Assembly (NCBI GenBank): GCA_012861695.1
Contig: JAAOOA010000086.1
Span: 6,064,385-6,128,384, forward strand
DNA length: 64,000 nucleotides
Source: Trematomus loennbergii
Lineage: Eukaryota > Chordata > Actinopteri > Perciformes > Nototheniidae
Reading direction: 5' to 3'
Part shown: positions 24,751-35,150 of the stretch, in pieces
Layout of the letters: every line of letters begins with the position of its first letter
How positions within the stretch are numbered: position 1 is the stretch's first letter
Notes under the pieces: model-generated
The model's database searches: none
Seen by the model: the letters and a program-made list of their open reading frames with translations, nothing else
Told to the model about the DNA's origin: nothing
Translations under genes and position numbers: made by a program

Positions 24751-26071
24751 GGGAGACCAGGGATAGTTGCAACACTTTTTGGGTTTTTCCCCAATAAGTA
24801 AAAAACCATTTACAATAGGATAGCCATTTTGCTATATTATACATTATCAATATGTCAGCTACTGAAACAATGTATTTAAGATGTTTTTATGAAATAAGTA
24901 CAGGTTGGAAAATGTATTTAAAAAAAAAAACTCAACTGTTACAACTGTCCTTGTGTACAGGGACAGTTGTAGCACATGCCAGGCACGGTTGTAACATGTT
25001 AATAACGGTTACCTTTTTTCACACTACATGACAAAAAATAGGGAAAGCAGTCAAATTCTAAGGCAACAAGATTTTAATGGGGTTTCACACATCCTCCAAC
25101 AAACAATGAACAATTAACAGAACTTGAACAGAACTTAAAACAGAACACCAGAATTAATCAGATTCACAGTTGTGGCAGGTGTAAAAGGCACTTCCATCTG
25201 TGCAGTCCTTGTGTGCCCAGGCTTTACAGGAGCAACACTGCAGCCAGATCTCCTTGGACCTGGAGTAGCTCTCCAGGCACACAATGCAGTATTGGGCCTC
25301 ATCTTCATCAGATGAGTCCTGTATATTCTGCTTCTTGTTGGGTTTGTCTGACTCTCCAACCTCAGCCTCTTCTTATGGAACCGGTAGGCTACAGGGTGAC
25401 ATGGCATATATCCAGGGACTTTGCCACTTCCCTGAATGATTTGCCCTCCTGAACTTAATTTGAGCCCATCTGCAGCAGAGCAAGTGGCACTCCCCTGTCT
25501 GTCTTCCTCTTTCTGACATTTGACATACTGTAAACACACACACACACTTTAGGCCTACTGTACAGTATTTTATTCTGTTTATTTGTACAGGGACAATGCA
25601 CACCAATCAACAATACAACTGTATGCTTGAATGAACAATTGATAATTCAAGCAAATGAGCCATCATTGTAAATGTGCCATGTTACAACCGTCCCGTTACA
25701 ACCGTCCCAGGACCACCAGTCTTGCTTTCACCCCCTGTGAACCTGCCTGATTGCTAGCTTGACCCATATTTAGCTAGTTATATTTGTAGCTTACAAAACA
25801 GTGATTCTAATAATACTAGTTTGGATTCCTAGACATTTGAACTCAAGACAGTATCCAAAAAATACATCATATCATTTTAGTTAATATTTTACCTCAGAAA
25901 CACACTTTTGCCGATATCTTACGCGAGAAATTCAAACGTGGCTCAGTTTTTTCTCAGCGATCTCACCATCTAACTGCGCATGAGAGTGAGTGTCATCACT
26001 CTAGCTTGTTTGTGATTGGAGATATTGAAGGTGTTACAACCAACCCGTGTTCCAACTGTCCCTGGTCTCCC
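24751..26071 (-). mobile_element. Internally deleted pogo/Tigger-like element
   Basis: 1321 bp starting GGGAGACCAGGGATAGTTGC and ending CAACTGTCCCTGGTCTCCC, flanked by TA (24749-24750 and 26072-26073). The TA target duplication and ends indicate Tc1/mariner-pogo. The body is mostly non-coding; the only recognisable coding remnant is at 25154-25372. Confidence 0.82.
25154..25372 (-). pseudogene. Transposase C-terminal PHD-like zinc finger remnant
   Basis: Open frame without its own ATG, ending in TAA at 25154. It reads EEAEVGESDKPNKKQNIQDS, then an acidic SDEDEAQYC, then a Cys4-His-Cys3 array (CIVC, LQCCSC, WAHKDC, CHNC). Such PHD-like tails occur at the C-terminus of some pogo/jerky-type DDE transposases in fish and invertebrates. 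The DDE catalytic region is missing, so this is the last exon of a degenerate transposase. The finger itself has all its metal ligands. Confidence 0.75.
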
Positions 26072-27056
26072 TACAGCATGGGTCGGCAACAGGCGGCCCG
26101 CGGGCCATTGTTGGCCCGCCAGCAATAATATTTGGCCCGTAATTTTGAGAATAAAAAATAAAAAAATATTTTGAGATTTTTTTTTTTTTTTTTTTTTACA
26201 ACATCGGACCAACAGTCGCACATATAGGCTATAATGTCCGAATAGAGAATCTACCTACACCTGAAGAATGCTTATTGTACTTTTATCTATGTTGAGAATG
26301 AATGACATACAGCACAGGCACAATCAGGCAGCGGGGTGCACTGACGTCAATTAAAGTACTTATTTAAAGGACACCTATCATGCTATATTTAAATTATATT
26401 GTAGGGCCATACCTATATAAGGTATATTTATACGTTTCTGTTTTGAAAATACCAAACAGATCATGCATTTTAGCCATGCCTCATTTCACTCTATTGCTGT
26501 TCTCCAGCCCTGTTTTTGCAGGGGGCTGATTCTGTGAGCTGCAGCTGACCACGCCCCCCTGCAGGAGAGGGGAGCGTGCTCTGATCAAGTCAGAAGAGGG
26601 GGAGAAAAAGAGATCTCCGTCCTCCGTGTTTTATTCTTATATTATGATATAGAGTTGTTATTCATTTGTTTTAAAGCTCAATAAATAACAAAGAAGACCT
26701 TTGACCGGCACTTTTCTAATTTTGTCCGGAAGATTTAAACTTTAACGGACATCTTGACCGGCGAAAGAAAACCTAACTGAAACTCTGCCGCACGGTCCCC
26801 TCGTTCCTTGGAAGAGACGGAGAGGTGGGTGTTTGTCATCTGCTGGTGGACTAACCGGAGAGAATTATGCCGCGTTTCCACTATACGGCCTCGCTCGGCC
26901 CCGCTCGGCCTCCTTTGGCCGCGCCCGGCCTCGTTAGGACCAGCTCACTTTGTGGCGCGTTTCCATTACAGTTTAGGAACCGGGTCAGTATCTATAGTAA
27001 CGGTAGTAGGCGGAGCGACGCTGCTTAAAACTGCCGTGACGTCATCTTCAATGCGA

Positions 27057-27256
27057 CACAACAATGGAGGATGTGAAGATGTGAAAGCGATCGTTTGCTT
27101 GTTTTTTGCTGTGTGGTTTATTATCACAAGAAATAGACAAGAGTTGTTTCGAAAGAGGCGACGTATAGAAGAAGCTGACGCGAGAGTTCGGGCAGTCCTC
27201 CTACGCCGCAGAGACTACAGGACGACTCGAATCACTACTAACTACAATGCTACTTG
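27057..27256 (+). pseudogene. Harbinger internal reading frame (first-exon remnant)
   Basis: Reads NNGGCEDVKAIVCLFFAV..., then a basic stretch FRKRRRIEEADARVRAVLLR, ending at a candidate donor (TTG/GTAAGC). Its position near the left end and its basic character suggest the first exon of a Harbinger nuclease or accessory protein. No catalytic residues present. Confidence 0.4.
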
Positions 27257-28744
27257 GTAAGCTAACGTTCGCTAACTAGCAATGTGTTTAGGCTCACGCT
27301 CCCTATACGACCAAAGTATTTCAAGTATTTAATTAATTGTAGCTACCACTTTTACGTATTAAAATATGTATGCTTTTGTTTGTGTATTTCAGAAGTTACC
27401 GACCGAGCTACCGAGTGGTGGAATGTGATTGTTCCATCTTTCACACACTCAGTGGGTGGAGAACTTCAGGATGCCTGAGGAAAACCTACGTTCATTACAT
27501 GAATTCAAAAGAGGGCATTATGAACAGAAAACAGCGAAGTTGTCATTCAGGAATTAAGGTGTTTAAAAATGTGTAAAACTGATGTGTTTTTTCATGTTTG
27601 CAAAATGTAATACATGTTTATTCATTGATAAAAGCAATAAATACTGAGGACATTGTGAGAAAGCGACATTTGTGTATAAAATGAAAAGGCGGAATTGTAT
27701 AATATATGTTAAAAACCGGAATGTTTTGCTCGTTATAAGTTAGTCAACATTACATTACATGTTACTTGGGTCTGATGCGCTACCTGAATACCTAGAATGT
27801 ATAATGTAATACCTAAATATTCATTGTATTGAACATAAATACATCTTTTCTTTTTCACATACATGTGTTTGTCAAATTATTTAAACCAAAAAAATGTTAT
27901 CAGAATTGACTATTTAGTAAATATTTGAATTTCAAGCACCAGTACTGCCCCCATAATAATAATAATCTAATAAATTAAGCAAATATCAAAGCAAACTATA
28001 AACATAAATACAAAAGTGTAAAACACAACAGAACTATATTCATAAATGCAAGTGTAAAAAATTGTTAACATGGATGGAGGCTAAAGTATCCACAGCATAA
28101 AATAATATGATTATGATGGTTTGTCTGAAAGACACAGCCTCAAGGTTCAAGGTTTTTTATTTTGTCATACGAACATAGCTAGTGTAGTTATGACAATGAA
28201 CATCTTAGGTCACAGGCTCCTCCAACAGTGCAACACAATAACCCAGATCAACAGAAATATAGTGCAAGTAAATATTAAGCGCTGTGCACCGCTCTCTTTG
28301 TATAGGTGTTTTCTTTTGTTCTCTTCTCTTTGAAATATATAAGCAATGTGTTTGAGTCTAGCACAACGAGGGTATTACAATTGAGTATTTTTACTACATG
28401 TATTTATCATGTATTCTTAATACCATTATGTAATGTTATGTTTTAGAGGAGGACCTCAAGCTAGCAAACTCAATTTCAAACAGTATGCAGAGTTGTCCTG
28501 CTAAAGAGTTAAAATGTATTATTTAACCAAGTATTTATTCTCTTATTTGCTTTAATTGCAACAGATGATAAAGGTTTCACTGTGATAAGTATTCTCTTAA
28601 ATCCATAAACCCCTGTACAGTGCTTTGTGGACGATGGTGTTTATGATATTTCTGACTGCAGAGGGACGCCTAGATGATGCCATCTTTCTGTGTGATCGCT
28701 GGTGGGTGCAATTATTTATCAACAAGCAATAAGATAAGACATGG

Positions 28745-29352
28745 CATTGATTCTGCTGGGCCAGTTGCCGTTCCTGCAGGGCCAGATCGTCTCCTCCTCG
28801 GTTTGTGCTGTTGATGCAGAGGACGTTGTTCGGAACTGTTCCTCCTCGCTAGTCCCAATGTAATCATCTAGAACAGAAACATGACTTGTAAATTCCACAA
28901 ACTACTGCAGCACAATACTATAAATAGCAACAACAACTATAGAAAAGACAAACTGAACGTAAACAATGGCACATATGGTGTTAGCAAACAATAGCTCTCG
29001 CTAATGCTATCTGCCTAGCTAGCCTTCGGGGCTCCATAAAATCATGGGTTGTCGAACATAAATGTAAGGATAAAATAGACTTATTTGTTAGAAGTGAGCT
29101 TTAGAACAGATAGGGACACAAAGCAGGGACACAAAGCTTTCAAGCAAATAACAGAGCGTTAGCAAAAACGTACCATGCAGACTCCAGTAACGCCAGTGTC
29201 TGTGTAGAGACCTCCTGAAAGACTTTGATATTGCGAGTTGTCCCGTCGAGCACCCGCTGGACCTTATCATCTGCAATATAATGGACGTCGTCACTTCCTC
29301 GACCGACCATGGTGTGCTTTCTTTGCCATTGTTGTAGCTCCTCTGTTAACAA
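28745..29352 (-). pseudogene. Harbinger accessory-protein remnant
   Basis: Two minus-strand segments: ELQQWQRKHTMVGRGSDDVH followed by YIADDKVQRVLDGTTRNIKV up to a donor near 29175, then a Ser/Glu/Thr-rich segment (SEEEQFRTTSSASTAQTEEE) at 28745-28869. Arrangement and location fit the Myb/SANT-type second protein of PIF/Harbinger elements, but I see no intact Myb repeat. Confidence 0.4.
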
Positions 29353-31173
29353 AAATGCTGTTTGTAAAAATGGATTATCTAGCGCGGATTGTGACGATTC
29401 TCTCCGACCAATCAGCAGCCGAGAGCGTTGACGTCACAAACTCAGCCCGGTTGTCTCTGGCCCTGGCCCCACGATTTTATGAGGCCAGAAAAACTGTGAA
29501 TTAGGACCCGCCGGCCGGTACTAGGCCAAGTGGAAACGCAACCACAAACGGGCCGCTGACGTCACAGCCCTCTTAAACCGGGCTGCGGGCTGTAGTGGAA
29601 ACGCGCCATTACAGTGCTTGCCTCGGGGAGGGAGAACAAAAGCCACAGCGGAGAATAAACAGAAGGGTAACCATGGCAACCATGCGCGGGAAGTCTTCTT
29701 CGCTGCTTTTGTGGCAGACTACAGCGCCACTTACAGGCCTGGCATATGTACTACAGCGTCTCCAGCGCTTTCGAGCGGCAATGGCCGGCCGTGGCCCAAC
29801 CCCACATTCCCCTGATAGGTGGAGAGTTGGCCCAATAGCCGTAGCGCCACCGTCCTGACGTCAGGACAGTGTTCAAATCTGGATCAGTTTTTATCAGATC
29901 CGTTGCAGCCCCTTTTTTAGAGATTTGGGTATGGAGGAAAATAGAGAGGGTTGTGTTTTCTGACACTTGGTGAGTTCCCTGGAACACCGGGGACACATAT
30001 TCATGTATACAAGACGTACAAAAGTGCATTTTGCATGATAGGTCCCCTTTAACTATTAAATATTGAGTTTGAGTAAAATACTTACTGATTAATTTAGGTT
30101 ATAATATATTAAATAAATTGCAAAGCAAAACATGCTGTAATTTATTTATTTTGTATTTTTTTAAAGGTTTTCAACCTGAAAGAATCCTAATGTGTCCTTG
30201 AAAAGTTGAAATAAGAAAAGGAAAAAGGATTCCAGTTGGTCATGCGTCCTCTGTTGCCCCTCAAGCCTCTCAAATGTGGGCAAACCCAGAGAATGCCAAA
30301 AACCCAGAGAACTTGACAATACTTATCAGAATAAAAGTATGTTAAATAACACTGCTACCTAGTTAATAACTCACTCAGTGGAGGCTCGTCCATTGAAGAA
30401 AGGGAGGACCATCCTCCCTAAAATTTCAGAAAAAAATAAACTTTGAAGAGAACAATAAATACACCTCAATTTAAAAGATAAGTCTGTTAAAATACAGATA
30501 ATAGCCCTGACTTTTAACATGGGACTGAAATGGGGCTAGAGACGACGAGCCTCCCTTTGGGCGGGTCTATCCAGAGGCTCTGGATTGGGCGCCTATATCA
30601 TCAGTGAACCAATCAGCGGATCTGACTGCGCATCAGAGTGTTGATGGGGAGGGTTATCAGCGATATCAGAGTTTTTTCTGAACCGGGGAACAGGGGCGCT
30701 GCGCCCTCTACCAAAATCAATTCCTTGAATTAGGCTTCGATTATGTTCTGGCCCGCCATCTTGTGGCTCAGCAAAAAATTGGCCCACGGCCAAACTTACT
30801 TGCCTACCCCTGCCCTACAGGTTAGCTCTGAGTGTTAACGATGCTTGCTAATGTAAACAAAGACCATATTACGTCCAAAACACGTCCTGCATTGTTCCTG
30901 ATAGCAACGTTTCTGATAGGGCCGTGGATCCACATTTCAGATATTACGTCATATCGGACGCAAATCTGGATCAGCTCCGTTGTTCCCGTTTTTAAAGATT
31001 TGGGTGCGGAGGAAAAGAGAGAGGGTTTTGTTTTCTGACACTTTGTGAGTTCCCTGACACACCGGGGACACAAAAAGACATCAAAAAGTGCATTTTGCAT
31101 GATAGGTCCCCTTTTAATGCTTAGAAGATTGTGAATTAACTCCAGGGATTGATCCCATTGATCTAATTTCCAC

Positions 31174-31213
31174 CTCCTCGACTCCTCGACTCCTCGACTC
31201 CTCGACTCCTCGG
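31174..31213. repeat. 8-bp minisatellite CTCCTCGA x5
   Basis: Five consecutive copies of CTCCTCGA, the last ending in G. Confidence 0.95.
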
Positions 31214-31924
31214 TCCTCCGGTAGTGACCCGGAAATAGATTTCAGCGCGCCATGTTGAAGGACATCTAATTTCTCTAAATGCACATCGAGGATCGAGCAT
31301 CGAGGAGGCTCTCTGGAGGAGCTATAACCGAGGATACACTGATGTACTGACTTATCTCAACCAATGACAGCTCTGCAAACTGCATCCCCTGGATATTATT
31401 TTAACTGCTTTAATCGCGACTCGATGTTAACAGTGAGAACAGCTGCTGAGGGCCGGGCAGAAAGCAGAGCAGTGTGTATAATATATATCACTCAGTAATA
31501 TATATAACAGGCCTAAATGACAATCTTTATTTGTATGCTTTAGTTTAGTAGATATCTACAAACACAGTCGATATTTTTCTAAAACCATTTAGTGCTTCAC
31601 ATAATAAAATACACAACGGCTGTATCCTGATATTATATGCTTGAGGAGCTGTAGGTGTGTGTGGTACAGTGTGTGGGTGTGTTGTACAGTGTGTAGCTGC
31701 ATGTGTATGCGTAGATGCGGCAGACAGACGGGTCTCAGTTGGTTTGGTGTCCTCTGCTTACTTTTAATAATTGTAAATACAAATGTTGGCCCGTAATTTC
31801 AATTCCCCATTGTAGCGACCAGAGAGAGGGGGGGGGGGGATATATCCAGTCTCTGATAGTGTTACGTTATTATGAGAGTGCTCTCACACTTGTTTGTATC
31901 TGAAATTGTATATATATTTTATGA

Positions 31925-31925
31925 A

Positions 31926-31970
<45 letters not shown>

Positions 31971-31973
31971 CAC
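31925..31973. repeat. (TA)n microsatellite
   Basis: Nearly pure TA dinucleotide run with an interruption (TATGTATATA) at its right side. Confidence 0.9.
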
Positions 31974-32169
31974 AGGAGCCATACTGCTATGGCTACCTGT
32001 GAATCAGCAGTTCTCTTCATGGCTCCAACGCTGTCGGCAGGCCCTTTCCCGTGACCAGATTCCAGGAACCTCTAGCAATATATATATAGTCTGTGAGCAA
32101 AACACATGGCTATAGGAATAGCTTTCCAAACATAATATGATGCATAAAACCCCAAAAAGTGTACTTTAT

Positions 32170-32624
32170 TTAAAGGGGACCTATCATGCAAAATGCACTT
32201 TTGTACGTCTTTTATACATGAATATGTGTCCCCGGTGTTCCAGGGAACTCACCAAGTGTCAGAAAACACAACCCTCTCTCTTTTCCTCCATACCCAAATC
32301 TCTAAAAACGGGGCTGCAACGGATCTGATACAGACTGATCCAGATTTGAACATTTCTCTGACGTCAGGACGGAGGAGCTGACCTATCAGGGGAATGAGAG
32401 GTTGCCGTGGCATGGTAACAGCATGGTAACGATGCTCGTAACTCGGCCCCCTCCTTTGCAGGGGGGCGTGGTCAGCTGCAGCATGCAAAGACAGGGTGGA
32501 AATGAGGCATGGCTAAAATGCATGATCTGTTTGGTATTTTGAAAAAGAAAACGTATAAATATACCTTATATAGGTATGGCCCTACAATATATTATTCAAA
32601 TATAGCATGATAGGTCCACTTTAA
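32170..32624. mobile_element. TTAA-type MITE, family A, compact copy
   Basis: 455 bp from TTAAAGGGGACCTATCATGC to GCATGATAGGTCCACTTTAA. It is the reverse orientation of the 26364-30052 copy without the Harbinger insertion. Confidence 0.9.
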
Positions 32625-33880
32625 GAGATGATGTGTTCCATTCTTAAAGTTACACACTGATGTTCAGGCTTTAGAACACGTTTATTTCAAAATGATGGGA
32701 GTTAATTACTTACCATTCCATTTTGTCACTAATGAAATGATCATGTCACCACCAAAACTTTACCATATGTTTCGGTAGTTACTGTTTCGGTAGTTACAAT
32801 TCTAGATAACTTTGAGCATAACTAAAGAATGCTAGCAAGCACATGGCTAGCATACACGTCTTTGAAGAGGTGTTCACACATGAAAACATATACTTTGCAT
32901 AAAACCCCAAAAAGTTTACTTATTTGAAGAGCATCATTGTGCGGTAGTGTCAATTCTTAAGGTTACACGCCGATTTTCAGATTTTGGAACAGATTTATTT
33001 CAAAAGTATATGGGATTAGCTACTTACCATCCAACCATGAGGTACAGAAGTGTCACTGCCTGATCAAAAATGCAGGGGTGAATCTTACAACTTCTGTTTA
33101 AACTTTATCATAAAGATCTTTGAAATACATCAATTAAAAACATCTAAAAAATGTTTTAAGTGGTATTTACAGAAATTGAAATTTAGATGTCAGGGTTTGG
33201 GACAGCTACTTCCCAATAGAAAGTACCCTATAAATGTTGCTTTTGTATATAGTTAGCTTATCACTATCTAATTAAATGTGTTTTTAAATAGACCATAAAA
33301 TACTCTTAGTATTCAAAGCTATCAATCTGTCAATCCTTTCCGTATCCGGGCCGGGTGAGGCATAAATACTCTTAGTATTTACTAAGAGTATTTTAGTATT
33401 CATACATAGATATTTATCTATGTATGAATACTTAATTGTTTTGTTAAAGCGTTTTTCTCTTGTTGTAGGACCGCACTTTGAACTAACTCACCATAAAGAA
33501 AAGACAATACAAAAAAATGAATTTTATTCTCTACAGGGTTATTCTGTATTAATGTATTACTACATTTGTATTTGCAAAATCTTAGCTATCCAGCCCTTTA
33601 TTCTGTTGCATGAAACACCAATACATAGCCTTTCATTTTATTTTATATTTCTCCATAGGGCAGTAACAATCCATTGCTTTTTCTAACGTTTCTCAACATG
33701 ATTATTTTCAATCCATTTCGAGATGGGTTTCGATAAAATAAAAAGAATACAATTTAGAGATGTTTTGTAATACTTTCAAAATCACAACGAATTGTGTAAA
33801 ACAGTCAATATATTTATTTTCTTATTATTAATGTAAAGTTATTCTGGAAAATTGACCGTTTCCGCCATGACGTGTTCTCC
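32625..33880. other. AT-rich intergenic DNA before tekt1
   Basis: No gene supported. A short duplication is visible (GCATAAAACCCCAAAAAGT near 32143 and near 32898). Two hairpins lie at 33365-33432. Confidence 0.4.
33365..33432. repeat. Two adjacent perfect hairpins
   Basis: AATACTCTTAGTA (33365-33377) pairs with 33380-33392 across a 2-nt loop. AGTATTCATACATAGATA (33395-33412) pairs with 33415-33432, again across TT. Both stems are perfect and only two bases apart. Confidence 0.92.
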
Positions 33881-33894
33881 GTTGCCACAGTAAC
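33881..33894 (+). promoter_or_regulatory. RFX X-box upstream of tekt1
   Basis: GTTGCCACAGTAAC fits the X-box consensus GTNRCC(0-3)RGYAAC exactly (GTTGCC-AC-AGTAAC). RFX factors use this site to drive cilium genes. It lies about 100 bp upstream of a likely non-coding first exon ending at 34000 (AACAAG/GTATGG), the usual distance for X-boxes, and tekt1 is a ciliary gene. Confidence 0.8.
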
Positions 33895-35150
33895 CATTTG
33901 TTTTGTACATTACATTTGAGAGGCAGTTCGGCCGCCGAAACCATAGACGGTATCCACACTGACACTTTTATCCGGGTGTTTTTCAACTGCAAGTAACAAG
34001 GTATGGTATTAAATGACTTTTTTTAAAAGTATTTTTATAAGGCTAGTGAGAAAAAAACACGTTTCTCATGTTCGTTTGACACCAAGACAACAGCTAAAAT
34101 AGTATAAACCACGTTATTTGGGGCTTGCTAACGTAAACAAAACATGTAACGGTTTAAAATGTTAGCTATCTACAAACAATTGTCTGGGCTACTTTACTAG
34201 CCAACATAACGTTTGTCATGGTTTAATGTACAGTATGTTCAATTTCATCAATCATCAACTCTCGAATCAATATGATCCATATTATGCCTTTTACAAAGAA
34301 AGATTGCATTTTGATTTTGATGAATTGTATAAATTGAACTTTAAAACTTGGTTTAAACATTTTTTTTTTATTTGATTGATTTAATTGTGAAAACCTTCAA
34401 GAAATATTCGTAAAAATACTTTTTTACTGTACTGTATTTCTATGTTTCTGTAGTGACAATTGTGGGAGAGGAAAAACATTCCAACACAGTCTGAAAATAC
34501 AATGACGGTTATTTTTAACCTTTTTATTATTATTATTTCAAAAATATATCCAACCTGACTTTGAACCAATTCGGTAGAGTGGCCCATATAACAACTATAT
34601 CGAAATTCTTAAATAGGCTACAAAGTATACACCAGAGAGGGGAGCTGGACTCTGTGTCTATATTAATGATGCTTGGTGCTCAAACATACTCAAAGTTGAT
34701 CGACAATGCTTACTTGATGTCTTTTTTTTCTTTTAAAATATTTCTATTCATTTTCAAACAAGAGTTGTTATACAATGTAGAATATACTCTTACAGTGGCA
34801 GGTCGTATTTAGGCAAACGTCAAATGTTCTATGGCAAAGATGGCCATAATATCTGTCCAGAGAATTCATATGTGGCTGTAAAAAAAAATGATCAATTAAA
34901 AAATGTGTTATCATTTTGTATCTATCTATCTAATAATTGAAACTTGATCCCTGAACATAAAGAGATTTTGGTTTCTAGTTCCATCTCATATCAACTAACT
35001 AAGGTGGGATGCAATACATTTGCACTGGATGTGATTATGTCTTAATGTCCCTTTACTTTAGAAGTGCTTTCCTTAATCTTTCAACATAAGGCAGCCACAT
35101 TTCCAATAATTTTTTCATATATGTTTTTAGTGACCCACCAGAGGAGCATA

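Larger units (their letters stand above)
26868..29608. mobile_element. PIF/Harbinger element, 2.7 kb
   Basis: Starts TGCCGCGTTTCCACTA and ends TAGTGGAAACGCGCCA, flanked by TTA (26865-26867 and 29609-29611). This is the target duplication expected for PIF/Harbinger. It holds short spliced-looking open frames but no DDE nuclease that I can see. Confidence 0.87.
26364..30052. mobile_element. TTAA-type MITE, family A, split by a Harbinger element
   Basis: Starts TTAAAGGACACCTATCATGC and ends GCATGATAGGTCCCCTTTAA. Native parts are 26364-26867 and 29612-30052; relatives are at 32170-32624 and 47661-48593. The relative at 48095 shows the uninterrupted sequence at the point where the Harbinger element entered. 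Confidence 0.85.
26077..30812. mobile_element. hAT-type element interrupted by later insertions
   Basis: Left end CATGGGTCGGCAACAGGC and right end ACTTGCCTACCCCTG form hAT-like inverted ends. The 8-bp target duplication CCCTACAG is perfect (26069-26076 and 30813-30820). The target straddles the right end of the pogo-like element, so this insertion is younger. Native sequence is 26077-26363 and 30053-30812. Confidence 0.88.
24355..31117. mobile_element. Outermost TTAA-type element of a nested cluster
   Basis: The left end TTAAAGGTCTCATATTATGC and the right end GCATGATAGGTCCCCTTTTAA pair as terminal inverted repeats of a TTAA-ended family. Native sequence occupies roughly 24355-24748 and 30821-31117; everything between is later insertions (pogo-like 24751-26071, hAT-like 26077-30812). 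Non-autonomous. Confidence 0.75.

Noticed and set aside
31140..31260. CRISPR-like array at the CTCCTCGA repeats
   Set aside because: Units are 8 bp with no spacers; it is a minisatellite in a vertebrate genome.
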